Source: RUG11462 sp036308645 (GTDB lineage: Bacteria > Bacillota > Clostridia > Oscillospirales > Acutalibacteraceae). Taken from it: DNA of 64,000 nt. The notes beneath the pieces were generated by a model that saw nothing but the letters and a program-made list of their open reading frames with translations, searched no databases and was not told the origin of the DNA. Both the position numbers and the translations under genes were made by a program. Of the stretch, positions 36,601-45,734 are shown piece after piece (within the stretch, counting starts at the first letter, position 1; every line of letters begins with the position of its first letter). The DNA is taken from positions 1 to 64,000 of the forward strand of contig JAXJVH010000013.1 of the NCBI GenBank assembly GCA_036308645.1, in the 5' to 3' direction.

Positions 36601-36756
36601 TTAGACACAATAAATTTCTGTGCCATAGTATTCCTCACTTATGCGAATAATTCTTTCATATTCACTCTCGGCAATAAGTTTCATATTAAGCAGCATCCGC
36701 AGCATATTTACACTGTAATAAAATGCAGAATTGTTGATATCCGTCATATTTTTCAT
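36601..36756 (-). CDS. 51-residue protein coupled to mazF
   Basis: Small gene: ATG at 36756 overlaps the mazF stop (ATGA), stop TAA at 36601-36603. Product is amphipathic and helical with VNMLRMLLNMKLIAESEYER, resembling SHOCT-like short helical modules. It is in the position expected for a conserved co-translated partner, though the usual antitoxin would precede the toxin. Whether it neutralises MazF is unknown. Confidence 0.65.
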   Translation of the reverse strand: MKNMTDINNSAFYYSVNMLRMLLNMKLIAESEYERIIRISEEYYGTEIYCV

Positions 36757-37115
36757 TTCTTTAAACCCTCCAGATAATCAAGGCCGAAGCTGATTAAAAT
36801 CGCTTTATCAATTCGTTTCATTGTTTTGCTATCCATTGTACCGACAAATCTGCCGAGACGGGATTTGTCGATTGTTCTTATCTGTTCAAGTAGAACCATG
36901 GATTCTTTTTTCATGCAGTCTGATTTAAATATGACATGCGTCGGTAAATTCGGTTTATCAAGCTCACCGGTAATTGCAGCAACTATTGTCGTACGGCTGT
37001 GCAAATTCCCTTTATTATTTTGCAGGATAACAACAGGGCGGATACCGCCTTGCTCCGAACCTACAATCGGGCATAAATTGGCGTAATAGATTTCGCCTCG
37101 TTTTATTTGTTCCAT
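36753..37115 (-). CDS. MazF/PemK-family mRNA interferase
   Basis: About 120 residues from ATG 37115 (GGAGG 7 bases upstream); an extended frame reaches 37190 but lacks a ribosome binding site. Typical MazF motifs: IKRGEIYYANLCPIVGSEQG, GIRPVVILQNNKGN, and LLEQIRTIDKSRLGRFVGTM. Sequence-specific endoribonuclease toxin; could stabilise the element or shape its own transcript. No MazE-like antitoxin is visible upstream; the coupled 51-residue protein follows instead. Confidence 0.88.
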   Translation of the reverse strand: MEQIKRGEIYYANLCPIVGSEQGGIRPVVILQNNKGNLHSRTTIVAAITGELDKPNLPTHVIFKSDCMKKESMVLLEQIRTIDKSRLGRFVGTMDSKTMKRIDKAILISFGLDYLEGLKK

Positions 37116-37199
37116 TTTCTTTGCCTCCATAAGTAAAAGGCGGTCGCAATCTGTAAAAAGATCAACGACTGCCTGTAATTTTTGTATCAATCGTTTTTA

Positions 37200-37545
37200 G
37201 CCGATATTTGAACCATGCCAACCCCTCGACTAACGGGAACGCACTTTCCGGTCATGCATTTGACCTCATTGGAATCTCACCAACCCCGGGATCTCCGCAG
37301 GGCGCCCTCCTTTGCTGCGACGGCTCACAAATAACCACAAAAATTGCTTCAACGCTCGGCTTTAGGACTGGACGCAAGTATCTTTAATGCTTCTGCCTGT
37401 CATCGCCTTCGATACGGATGCGCCGCACCGTCTGAGTCCTGAAGGCATAAAATGCGTTCGCTCATGTAGCTTGCCGGTTTCAGCCGACAGCAGAAGGAAT
37501 GTAAAAAATGCGCTGTACTGTTCAGTTTTCAAGGAACATAGGAGG
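37200..37545 (-). other. GC-rich structured leader with boxA-like motif ahead of mazF
   Basis: No ORF. On the minus strand TGTTCCTTGAAAACT (37524-37538) matches the rRNA-type boxA antitermination motif of Firmicutes (TGTTCTTTGAAAACT) in 14 of 15 bases. It directly follows the sigma-gene terminator and is followed by about 320 bases of GC-rich, dyad-rich sequence (for example GGTTGGTGAGATTCC, AGGGCGCCCTGCGGAGATCC). This could be a processive-antitermination or structured-RNA leader for the mazF/recombinase operon. Identity not established. Confidence 0.45.
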
Positions 37546-37550
37546 CAATA

Positions 37551-37592
37551 GAAAAAGCCTCCTCACTTTCCATGCCGAAAAGTGAAGAGGCT
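37551..37592 (-). terminator. Terminator of the sigma-like gene
   Basis: Minus strand AGCCTCTTCACTTT (37579-37592) pairs with AAAGTGAGGAGGCT (37556-37569) with one wobble, then TTTTT. Confidence 0.92.
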
Positions 37593-37606
37593 GAGCGGAT
37601 TTATTT

Positions 37607-38116
37607 TTAACTTTCCAAAAGTTTTTTTAGTTTTATAAGGATACGGCGTTTTCGGTCGTTTATCGTTTTTTGCGGAATGCCTGTTTCAGCTGACCATTCA
37701 CGCTCCGATAAATTCCTGAAAAACAGAGCATTTATCAGTTTTTGTTCATCGTCCGACAGCAGAACAAGAGAATCATGCAGCTTGTTCAACATTATTTTAT
37801 GTATCACTGCCTCATCGATTTCCTGTGATGTATCTATCAGAATATCTTCACCGTTAAAATCAGCGGTTGTGAGCATATCATAAGAAAAATCGCCGTTTTC
37901 TACCGAACGCTCATCTATATATTTCTGACGGCGTTGAGATTTATAGAAATTTCTATAAGTTTCTTCTGTTACTTCCATAAGCATACCGTGCAAAGGAATA
38001 AAGAACTTATCAGCATAAGAAACATCATTTTCTTGAAACGAGCAAAATTCCTCATAACTCAATTCCGTATAACTGCCGTTATCTAAAATAAATACTTTTT
38101 TCGGTGCATATTTCAC
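37607..38116 (-). CDS. Sigma-70-like regulator of the conjugative element
   Basis: 169 residues from GTG 38116 (GGAGG 8 bases upstream; the frame extends to a TTG at 38131 inside that site). N-terminal half unlike sigma factors (MKYAPKKVFILDNGSYTELS), then a region-4-like helix-turn-helix: LLSDDEQKLINALFFRNLSE followed by REWSAETGIPQKTINDRKRR. Such short sigma-like proteins are standard in Clostridial conjugative elements. Ends at a strong terminator. Confidence 0.8.
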   Translation of the reverse strand: MKYAPKKVFILDNGSYTELSYEEFCSFQENDVSYADKFFIPLHGMLMEVTEETYRNFYKSQRRQKYIDERSVENGDFSYDMLTTADFNGEDILIDTSQEIDEAVIHKIMLNKLHDSLVLLSDDEQKLINALFFRNLSEREWSAETGIPQKTINDRKRRILIKLKKLLES

Positions 38117-38461
38117 CGTAGTTACCTCCAATCAATCTAAATTTTTTAACTTAAATTGATTTGGAGGACTGCGACAACCTAATATATAATAGTTAATCAA
38201 ACTAAAAGCGTAATAAAAAAACAAATTTTTCGAAATAAAAAATCTGAGCAATATGTTTGAATTAATTTATTATTAGTTTTTTATAATTAGAATTTTGGTA
38301 TTTCAAATTCAAAAGTTGTATCTCTAACATATAAAATACGCCTAATTAATAAATTTCACATTATTGGTTATATACAAAAAAACAGCGTCTTATTTGACGC
38401 TGTTTTTTCAGAATTATAAAATTTAAAATAATCATTGCTTTAGCAAAAAGATATAGATTAC
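38117..38461. other. AT-rich spacer at the sigma gene / cargo boundary
   Basis: No gene found. Holds an AATCAAT...ATTGATT dyad around 38136-38162 directly upstream of the sigma gene and a hairpin terminator at 38375-38409. Base composition drops sharply here, marking the start of the AT-rich cargo. Confidence 0.5.
38375..38409. terminator. Hairpin terminator at the start of the cargo
   Basis: AAAAAACAGCGTC-ttattt-GACGCTGTTTTTT, perfect stem with A and T tracts on both sides. Confidence 0.92.
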
Positions 38462-38572
38462 CTAATTATTAACATATATAATTTCTTGTTTTGATTTATC
38501 TTTTTCATTAGCCTCTAAAATAAATTTTTCATCTATTTCTCCTATAGCATAAAATAAATCCTCAGAACTCAT
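38462..38572 (-). CDS. 36-residue protein, possible truncated anti-sigma-like N-terminus
   Basis: ATG at 38572 with CGAGGTG 6 bases upstream, stop TAG at 38462-38464. The product begins MSSEDLFYAIGEIDEKFI, like the short cytosolic N-terminus of membrane proteins that accompany ECF-type sigma factors in related Clostridia, but here the frame stops before any membrane segment. Could be a remnant or a genuine small protein. Confidence 0.5.
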   Translation of the reverse strand: MSSEDLFYAIGEIDEKFILEANEKDKSKQEIIYVNN

Positions 38573-38599
38573 TAAAATCACCTCGTATAATAATTTTGC

Positions 38600-38806
38600 C
38601 TATCTAAGCACATATGCTACACAGTAAGAGTGCCTTGAATTGTTTTTTACCTACCGCATAGACGGTTCATGTGATACTCCGACTACAAACCTTTGCAGTA
38701 TTGATAATCAGTTAGCTACTGCCAAATGTTTTATTTAGAACAAGGTTACAAGAGCAAAGCATCCTGCGGATAACAGCATCAAAATAAATCTATCGGAGGT
38801 ACATAA
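38600..38806 (+). ncRNA. IS110 5' leader, probable bridge-RNA locus
   Basis: About 200 bases of noncoding sequence between a possible element end and the degenerate IS110 transposase start, the place where IS110-family elements encode their bridge RNA. It contains GTGATACTCCGACTACAAAC (about 38670-38690) and the segment AGAACAAGGTTACAAGAGC (about 38738-38757) and can form several short hairpins (for example CCGCATAGACGG). Assigned by position and by the downstream gene fragment, not by a structure search. Confidence 0.45.
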
Positions 38807-39080
38807 ATGATTTGCGTTGAAATTGATATTACAAAGGACAAGCACAACCGCTTTATTGTAAGCTTATATGGAAAAATCTTACTGGCGGTTAAAAAGCAAT
38901 GATAGAATTTGAGGAAACCAGGCATTATATTTATAATCTTCTTGGATTTTTGCATGATAACATTATTCCAACCTTATTTAACCAAATTCTAATTCTTTTT
39001 TCACTTAAAATTCGACATCTCTGACTCTTGTTTACTTATGGATTTCTTTACCGTCAGTACTTTTCTGCATCACTTCTTTA
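38807..39080 (+). pseudogene. Degenerate IS110-family transposase
   Basis: ATG 38807 with CGGAGGT upstream encodes MICVEIDITKDKHNRFIV, the start of an IS110 DEDD transposase, then stops at TGA after about 31 codons. Further on, another frame (from about 38911) gives EETRHYIYNLLGFLHDN, matching the IS110 motif around the second conserved acidic residue. The rest is missing. A dead, truncated copy. Confidence 0.75.
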
Positions 39081-39138
39081 ATATTTTACTTGATTTTTTA
39101 AATTTAGTTTCTCAATATAACTAATTTTTTTATTAAAA

Positions 39139-40218
39139 TCACTGATTTAATTTAATGATATTTGTTGTTGCGTCATCAAGGCTGTATTTAAAATATAAAT
39201 TTACTTGTTCGGATTCATTCGTTCCGCCTGTCTGATAGTAAATATCATTATTAATATCATCATAATAATAAGTTGAAATATCAAAATCAAAAAGAATATT
39301 ATCTTTTTTCAATTCAATATTTTCACTATGCAATTTATAATTTTCATCTAAATAAAACAAAACATTATTTCTGCCTTTTTGAAATTCAAATACTTTTTTA
39401 TTAATCAGCAAACTATCCGTATTTGATATTTTATCTATCATGTGCAGTGTACAATTATCAGAAAGACTTTTATAATAAATATTACTTTTATCTATATATA
39501 GTTCACTTGCCAAGCAGTCGGAAACCTTCGATATTTTTTTAGATTTAAAATTATAAGATAATATATTTTTTTTGCTGTTTAAAAAATAAAGATCTTTGCC
39601 GTCGCACGCCATGCTTTCTTCAACATAAAAATCACATAATTTCTGCGGACGTTTTGATTTAAAAGAGCAAGAGTATAAAAAGTGATTGCTGACGAAATAA
39701 AGAGTATCATTATAAACAAACCAAGTATTTATGTTTGACCAGTCGGAAGAATCATAAAACTCGGCATATTCATCAAAATATCCGCTGTATGTATCCCTGT
39801 TTGGTTTAATCCATTCGGGCAGCGAAAAATTACTCTTTGAAGTATTTAATTTCAACACGGTTGTTTTATTAAAATTATTTAAATCAATCCTATCAAGAGA
39901 AACAGATAAATCATTATTATCAGAATTATAGCTTTTGAGCAAATATGCTGTACAGCCGTATGAATGTACAGAAGTTATAAAATTATCTTCGGAGTCATTG
40001 TATCTTTCAAGCGGATTCATCTCTACAGGCAACGCCTTACAGTTACTTTTATCAATAAAAAACGGTACACTATCGGAAACAAAAACATATTTGTCCGCAT
40101 TGCAAAAGCAATACGACTCATTTGAATTATACAAAAAAACATCTTTCTCATTGCTGTATTTAGATTTGCAACTGCATAATAACAACATTATTAAAAATAA
40201 CAAAAATAATCTTTTCAT
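39139..40218 (-). CDS. Lipoprotein, probable beta-propeller type
   Basis: 359 residues. Lipoprotein signal MKRLFLLFLIMLLLCSCKSK with lipobox Cys at 15 or 17. The mature part repeats beta-strand units about 45 residues apart (DKYVFVSDSVPFF, NDTLYFVSNHFLYS, GKDLYFLNSKKNI, SNIYYKSLSDN), as in DUF5050-like propellers. Last gene of the ABC operon, ATGA overlap with the permease. Probably a surface-exposed partner of the transporter. Confidence 0.7.
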   Translation of the reverse strand: MKRLFLLFLIMLLLCSCKSKYSNEKDVFLYNSNESYCFCNADKYVFVSDSVPFFIDKSNCKALPVEMNPLERYNDSEDNFITSVHSYGCTAYLLKSYNSDNNDLSVSLDRIDLNNFNKTTVLKLNTSKSNFSLPEWIKPNRDTYSGYFDEYAEFYDSSDWSNINTWFVYNDTLYFVSNHFLYSCSFKSKRPQKLCDFYVEESMACDGKDLYFLNSKKNILSYNFKSKKISKVSDCLASELYIDKSNIYYKSLSDNCTLHMIDKISNTDSLLINKKVFEFQKGRNNVLFYLDENYKLHSENIELKKDNILFDFDISTYYYDDINNDIYYQTGGTNESEQVNLYFKYSLDDATTNIIKLNQ

Positions 40219-41321
40219 TTATAAAGCCCACTCTTCTTGTATTTTGACGAACATGAATTAATAATAAGCGGTATCATTAAGATACTTATTAAAAAAGCAA
40301 AAATCAATACAAAGCATTTACAAATTACCGATATTTCCTTAAATAAGTAACAGATGTTGTCATCCAAAACAATTGATTTTGTTCCGCAAAAATATGCTCC
40401 CGGCGTTAATAAGCAAATTGGCAAAGGAATCTTATGTAAAATATATGACGGAAGTTTTATAATTACAGGAACAAAATTTATTGCTATACCGAAAAATGCT
40501 GTTCCTAAATGTGATTTAATCAGATTAGAAACAAAAAGAATTGTAACGGCAAGATAAATTGCTCCCAATACTTTTATTAAACATTCTTTCAAAAATACTT
40601 CTATTATTGTCGCATTGGCTTTATATGATTCAAAATAAGGTATGCTTTGAACCGGATAACTTAATACACTAAAATCCGCTTTAAAAACGAATTCAATAAA
40701 ACTGAACAAAACACAAACAAACACGCAAACAGATAATGAAAGTATTATTTTTATTTTTGATAAAGCATTTCCGCCTAACTTTGATGTAAAATTAATATAA
40801 AATTGCTTTGAATAATATTCGTAACTGAAAATTGATGAGCAAAAAACGATAATGAAAAAAACAAGTATATAATCAATATTCTCTCCCGCAACTAAATCAT
40901 AAATATTATTTACCGATAAAAAATACCTGCTTTCACTGTCTTCGCTTACATATTTGTATTGCTTATATATTTCATTAAAAGCGTCTTGATATGTCAGTTG
41001 CTTTTGCAGTGATTCATTTTTGCTTAAAAAATCATTTTCTGTTATCTTATTGTTTTCCAAATCGTTGATTAAATCAGACAAATTGTTCTGTATATTATCA
41101 AATTTCGCTTTTTCTTTTTCTATAAAATCAACTTTACTGTCTGTTAATTCTCCATCTAATTTTTCTAAATACCACTCATATTTTGACTGTTTTATATCGT
41201 CATTAAACACAGGTTTATCAGAATTATACCAAGACAATCCCAATTTCAAGCATATAATCAAAATAATTATTACAAGAAACTTTTGTTTAAAAAGTATTTT
41301 TTTAAATTCTTCATAAAACAT
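40215..41321 (-). CDS. ABC-2-type permease subunit
   Basis: 368 residues. N-terminal membrane helix (FLVIIILIICLKLGLSWY), a large extracellular helical domain (about 40-150) and five further membrane segments in the C-terminal half. Same plan as the next permease, with which it overlaps by 52 bp; both begin with an EEFKKILF/EELRKIF stretch. Probably forms a heterodimer with it. Confidence 0.75.
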   Translation of the reverse strand: MFYEEFKKILFKQKFLVIIILIICLKLGLSWYNSDKPVFNDDIKQSKYEWYLEKLDGELTDSKVDFIEKEKAKFDNIQNNLSDLINDLENNKITENDFLSKNESLQKQLTYQDAFNEIYKQYKYVSEDSESRYFLSVNNIYDLVAGENIDYILVFFIIVFCSSIFSYEYYSKQFYINFTSKLGGNALSKIKIILSLSVCVFVCVLFSFIEFVFKADFSVLSYPVQSIPYFESYKANATIIEVFLKECLIKVLGAIYLAVTILFVSNLIKSHLGTAFFGIAINFVPVIIKLPSYILHKIPLPICLLTPGAYFCGTKSIVLDDNICYLFKEISVICKCFVLIFAFLISILMIPLIINSCSSKYKKSGLYK

Positions 41322-42478
41322 AGTTTGCTCCCAAAAATAAAATTTTTCACATAAACAAATTGTATTAAAAAGCTAAGCAAAATAAGCTGAATCAACATTG
41401 TAAAAAAAACCACCTCATACTTACAAAAAGGCATATTAAAGATATTGGCAAAGTTTACGGATAAGAAAAGACTCTTACAATCAATTAAACTGATGAAATT
41501 AAAATAATCTGATTTTTCGGTGCCGGATAAATACATCATACCGAATAAAATCATACAAGAAAAAACAAACGGAGTTATATTCTGTCTTGATAAAGCACTT
41601 AAAACAAGTACAATAAAGCTTAAAATAACCATGCCGATTAATTTTATGAAAAAAGAGAAAAGTATAAACTGCCAAACGCTCATTGTGAGCGGCGTTAGAG
41701 AAAATTCCTTTATCTGATAAATCGGAGCAGAAAGACCAAAAATATTTCCGATGTGTAAAAATGTAAGAAAATCGCTCAAATAAAAACAAGAACAAACTGC
41801 AAAAACAAATATTATAACCGCACATTGCTTTGACATCGCCGTAATCCTGCCACCGAGCTTTGCAGACTTCACTATTGCATAAGTATTTAATTGATGTTCA
41901 TTTGAAAATACTATCGAAACCGTAAAAATTATTAAAAGCATAACAAGAATACTTGAAAAATTATAATTAAGATAATTATCCACGCCTGAAAGTTCGTAAT
42001 AACTGTTTATAGTCCTGTTTCCATAAGTATTACAGATTTTTTCACTTAATCCCGCAAGATAATCATTATTAACGGATTTATAAAATTCAATGTTAATTTT
42101 GCCGACTTCTTTTATTTTATCAATCTTATGATTATATGTAAAGATACGCTCCATTTCTTCTTTATGTGTGCCAAATGCACCCATATCTCCGAATGCATAC
42201 CCTGTAAAAAATTTTTCATCCGGTTTTTCTGTTTCATAATTACCGCTTTCAATTACTTCAGAAAGTTTTTTATAATTATCAACAATGTATTTTATTTTTT
42301 CCTGCGTCATTTCCCCCTCGACTTTTTGATATATTTTATAATATCCGTCATCTCTGATTACACTGAAATCGTAAGTATATAAAATATTACCGATGTTTAT
42401 CAGCAAAAATAAAAGAGAAATAAAAATCACCGATTTTCTTTTGAAAATTTTTCTTAATTCTTCAAATATAAGGCTCAT
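41270..42478 (-). CDS. ABC-2-type permease subunit
   Basis: 402 residues. One N-terminal membrane helix (SVIFISLLFLLINIGNILY), a large extracytoplasmic domain (about 35-165), then about five membrane segments. Start ATGA overlaps the ATPase stop. A large extracellular loop after helix 1 is typical of permeases of peptide-sensing or immunity ABC transporters. Confidence 0.75.
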   Translation of the reverse strand: MSLIFEELRKIFKRKSVIFISLLFLLINIGNILYTYDFSVIRDDGYYKIYQKVEGEMTQEKIKYIVDNYKKLSEVIESGNYETEKPDEKFFTGYAFGDMGAFGTHKEEMERIFTYNHKIDKIKEVGKINIEFYKSVNNDYLAGLSEKICNTYGNRTINSYYELSGVDNYLNYNFSSILVMLLIIFTVSIVFSNEHQLNTYAIVKSAKLGGRITAMSKQCAVIIFVFAVCSCFYLSDFLTFLHIGNIFGLSAPIYQIKEFSLTPLTMSVWQFILFSFFIKLIGMVILSFIVLVLSALSRQNITPFVFSCMILFGMMYLSGTEKSDYFNFISLIDCKSLFLSVNFANIFNMPFCKYEVVFFTMLIQLILLSFLIQFVYVKNFIFGSKLCFMKNLKKYFLNKSFL

Positions 42479-43350
42479 AATTTATTATTCCCTTCAAAGC
42501 AGTACAAATAAACATCTTCTAACGACGGAATTATATTAACAGCATCGTTACAGGGTCTTGCAGTACTAACAATACGCAAAGAATAATAACGCTCGCTTCT
42601 TACTACATTTGTTATACTGTAATTCTGCATATATTTTTGAACGTCTTTTTCATCTTCAACTTCAACCTTCCAAACAGAGCCTTCAATTTGTTTTGTCAAA
42701 TCAGCAGGGCGAGTTTGTATAATTTTTTCCCCGCTTCCTATAAGAATAACTTCATTCGATATGTATTCTATATCAGGCACAATATGAGTAGACAAAATAA
42801 CAGTTCTGTTTTCGGATAAACGAGAAATTAAATTTCGAAAATGTATTCTTTCTTTAGGATCCAGTCCTGCAGTCGGTTCATCTAAAATAAGAACATCAGG
42901 ATTATTGATAATAGCCTGAGCTATGCCAAGTCGTTGTCGCATACCCCCTGAAAATCCACCAATCTTTTTATCAGCTGCATTTTTCAAATTAACTATCGTT
43001 AATATTTCATCAACTTTATTTTTAATTAAGGCTTTATCAATCCCTTTTATAACAGATATATATTTTAAATACTCCCTCGCTGTATAATTTTTATAAAAAC
43101 CCGGATACTGTGGCATATAACCTATTTTATTTAAGAAATCCTTACCCATATCTTTTACATTTTCACCGTTATATATAATACTTCCTTTATCTGCCGAAAT
43201 TAATCCTACAATTATATTTATAAGAGTTGTTTTACCTGCTCCGTTAGGCCCTAAAAATCCATAAACACCGTTATTAAGCTCGGCATTAAAATTATTCAAA
43301 GCTTTTTTCTTGCCGTAGGATTTTGAAATGTTTTTTAATACAAGGCTCAT
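42475..43350 (-). CDS. ABC transporter ATP-binding protein
   Basis: 291 residues. Walker A GPNGAGKTTL, signature FSGGMRQRLGIAQA, Walker B VLILDEPTAGLDP, switch His in ILSTHIVPDIEY. Belongs to the CcmA/BcrA-like group that powers ABC-2 permeases, common in bacteriocin immunity. Forms one operon with two permeases and flanking lipoproteins. Confidence 0.92.
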   Translation of the reverse strand: MSLVLKNISKSYGKKKALNNFNAELNNGVYGFLGPNGAGKTTLINIIVGLISADKGSIIYNGENVKDMGKDFLNKIGYMPQYPGFYKNYTAREYLKYISVIKGIDKALIKNKVDEILTIVNLKNAADKKIGGFSGGMRQRLGIAQAIINNPDVLILDEPTAGLDPKERIHFRNLISRLSENRTVILSTHIVPDIEYISNEVILIGSGEKIIQTRPADLTKQIEGSVWKVEVEDEKDVQKYMQNYSITNVVRSERYYSLRIVSTARPCNDAVNIIPSLEDVYLYCFEGNNKL

Positions 43351-43352
43351 AA

Positions 43353-44558
43353 TTAACTCCTTTCAAACATTTTATAAAACACTAATTTTCTTGTACCGTT
43401 TTCAAAACAATTAAATAATATAAGCCCCGTATTTTCGCATGCATAAACAGAATTAATAAGCATACTGCCGAATTCACAGTTATATTCTTTGTCAAAGGTT
43501 GATAACCGCTTGCCTTTTGTATCATATATAGAAAATCTTATTATTTCTTTACCTGATTTTTGCTTTCCCTCAAGATATGTAATAATATAGTTACCGCCGT
43601 TCGATAACAACGCATTTTGGCTTTCATTTTTATCGACAGTATTTATTTGTTGTATATTATCATCAATTAAATACATTTGACCCGATGAACTTTTTCCGTA
43701 TTCTGTATGATCTTCAAATATTAAAACATTTCGGTTTGAAACACTGAAGTTTTCATTTATTTTTGAAACAGCTTTTAATTCATAATTCGTTTTATCGGCA
43801 TTTATATACCCAAAGCAGGTGCTGTTTTCATTTACGGGATCACTTGAAGCTATATGACCTGAAAAAGCTATTTTTTTATTGTCAATAAAATATAGCTTAT
43901 TGATTTGACTTAATTCACCATCTCTTTCACTAAGTTTTAAAAGTGTTTTTTTGTTTTTAAAATTAATATCCGAGAATTCAATGCTTTTAGAATCTTCTTT
44001 TAGAAAAACTAAACTTTTTAAATCCGGAGAAACGCATTTAAACTCTGAAATATTATTCTTTATAAAATTAATATTTAAAAGTTCATTTAAATTCAAATCA
44101 TACACTTTAATTAAATTTTTACCTTTTGATGATTTATTACTTTTACCATTATCGCCGATTATTTGGACCGTATTATTATCGAAAAAAACATTTACAAATA
44201 ATCTTTCATCATTTATATAATAATCATAGTCATCAAAATTATCAGAAATTAAAATTTCTTTATTACATTTTTTTTCGTTATAATCATAAACAGTTAAATA
44301 TGAGTTATTTTCTTTATTTTTTGTGTAAAAAACAAATGCATATCTTTTATTTACCTGTATTATATCTAAAATAAAACTATTTTTAATTTTAATGTTGCTT
44401 GCATCTATCGTGTCATCATCTATATTTTTGCCATAACTAATGCTTTTTTCACTAATTTGAGTATTAGTTTGTGTTTTGTGTTTATTTTCATCAATTTTAC
44501 CATTGCAAGAAGTTAATAATATAGTTATCGCAAATAGTACTAAACAAAGTTTTTTCAT
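43353..44558 (-). CDS. Lipoprotein upstream of the ABC transporter
   Basis: 401 residues. Signal MKKLCLVLFAITILLTSCNG with lipobox LTSC. Mature part is beta-rich with propeller-like repeats (SFILDIIQVNKRYAFVFYT, LYFIDNKKIAFSGHI, NGGNYIITYLEGK). Ends 2 bp before the ATPase start, so co-translated. Function unknown. Confidence 0.7.
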   Translation of the reverse strand: MKKLCLVLFAITILLTSCNGKIDENKHKTQTNTQISEKSISYGKNIDDDTIDASNIKIKNSFILDIIQVNKRYAFVFYTKNKENNSYLTVYDYNEKKCNKEILISDNFDDYDYYINDERLFVNVFFDNNTVQIIGDNGKSNKSSKGKNLIKVYDLNLNELLNINFIKNNISEFKCVSPDLKSLVFLKEDSKSIEFSDINFKNKKTLLKLSERDGELSQINKLYFIDNKKIAFSGHIASSDPVNENSTCFGYINADKTNYELKAVSKINENFSVSNRNVLIFEDHTEYGKSSSGQMYLIDDNIQQINTVDKNESQNALLSNGGNYIITYLEGKQKSGKEIIRFSIYDTKGKRLSTFDKEYNCEFGSMLINSVYACENTGLILFNCFENGTRKLVFYKMFERS

Positions 44559-44571
44559 ATATTACTGCTCC

Positions 44572-45561
44572 TTATTTACTTGATAAATAATATTTAGCAG
44601 ATTGCACGGGAAATGCCGAATAATCATCTGCATTTTTTAATACCGGTAATGCCACCGCATAAAATATGTCTCCGTTTTTAATATTTTCAATTTTAATATT
44701 TTTACATTTTGACTTGTCTTTAATTGAAATATATTCTATAAAATCATTTTTACCATTTATCTTCACGGGAGTATTGTTTATGAAAAAGTATAAATTATAT
44801 GTTATTCCCTTTTTTCCAAAAGCATTTATCTCAAAAGTTAAAGAATTATTGTTAAAATAAGCCTTTTGGCAATTCTTTGATTCATCTAATCGCTTAAAAA
44901 ACAAATAATTGTTCTGGTCAATATTTAATTCTTTATTTTTGATTTGTTCTTTTATTTCTTTAGGTAGTTCTTTTTCTTCTAAATCTTTTAAAACAGTAAA
45001 TTCTTCTGCATTTGCATCTGTATTAAATTTTACATATATGTTTCCGCCAGCTTCAAGTTTAACATTATTGCCGAAAACAGGAACATCCTCATTTGGATGG
45101 TATGAAGGATTCAAAACTACAGAATCACTTAATACTAAAGTCTCACCGCTTCTGCCGACAGAAGGTTTAATATAAATTTTTATTTTCTTATTTTCTTGTT
45201 TTTTTAAATTAAAATAATGCATATATCTCACATCTTTAGATTCAGATGTAGTATACTTTTGAATTATTCCGTTGATATAAAAAATCAATCCTGTTTCACA
45301 GGGAATATCTGAATTATTGATTTCATAATTTAATTCTAATTCTTTACCATAATAAATTAATTCTTTTTCATTTGCACCAAAAGAGAATTGAGCGTTAATC
45401 TCTTCATCATTCTTATCGTTTTTATCAGTTTCAAAAGGATTATAATAGGCAGTAGTAGTTTCACCTACTTCGGCATTTTCTTTATCCTTACTTTTGCAAG
45501 ACGCTAAAGATATAAGCATAATAATGATTATTCCTAATGATATAAATTTTCTAAAATTCAT
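44572..45561 (-). CDS. Lipoprotein, first gene of the ABC operon
   Basis: 329 residues from ATG 45561 (GAAGGTGAG upstream). Signal MNFRKFISLGIIIIMLISLA with lipobox LASC. The mature part is acidic near the start (TDKNDKNDEEIN) and beta-rich later. No family recognised. Lies 13 bp upstream of the second lipoprotein. Confidence 0.7.
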   Translation of the reverse strand: MNFRKFISLGIIIIMLISLASCKSKDKENAEVGETTTAYYNPFETDKNDKNDEEINAQFSFGANEKELIYYGKELELNYEINNSDIPCETGLIFYINGIIQKYTTSESKDVRYMHYFNLKKQENKKIKIYIKPSVGRSGETLVLSDSVVLNPSYHPNEDVPVFGNNVKLEAGGNIYVKFNTDANAEEFTVLKDLEEKELPKEIKEQIKNKELNIDQNNYLFFKRLDESKNCQKAYFNNNSLTFEINAFGKKGITYNLYFFINNTPVKINGKNDFIEYISIKDKSKCKNIKIENIKNGDIFYAVALPVLKNADDYSAFPVQSAKYYLSSK

Positions 45562-45656
45562 TTTCTCACCTTCCAATGATAATATATTAAACATGTACAT
45601 AAATAAAGTGGATTTTTAATTTGATTCATTACAAAAACTATATCTACATAAATGTA

Positions 45657-45699
45657 AAAATAGAATAATAAAACTTACAATATTATAAGTTTTATTATT
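45657..45699 (-). terminator. Terminator of the small secreted protein gene
   Basis: Minus strand AATAATAAAACTTA (45686-45699) pairs perfectly with TAAGTTTTATTATT (45664-45677), then CTATTTTT. Confidence 0.8.
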
Positions 45700-45716
45700 A
45701 TATTAGGTCAGTATCA
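45699..45716. repeat. 18-bp perfect inverted repeat, copy 1
   Basis: TATATTAGGTCAGTATCA. Exact reverse complement of 46172-46189. On the minus strand it lies between the stop of the secreted protein gene and its terminator hairpin. Confidence 0.97.
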
Positions 45717-45734
45717 GGATTTTATTAAACTTAA

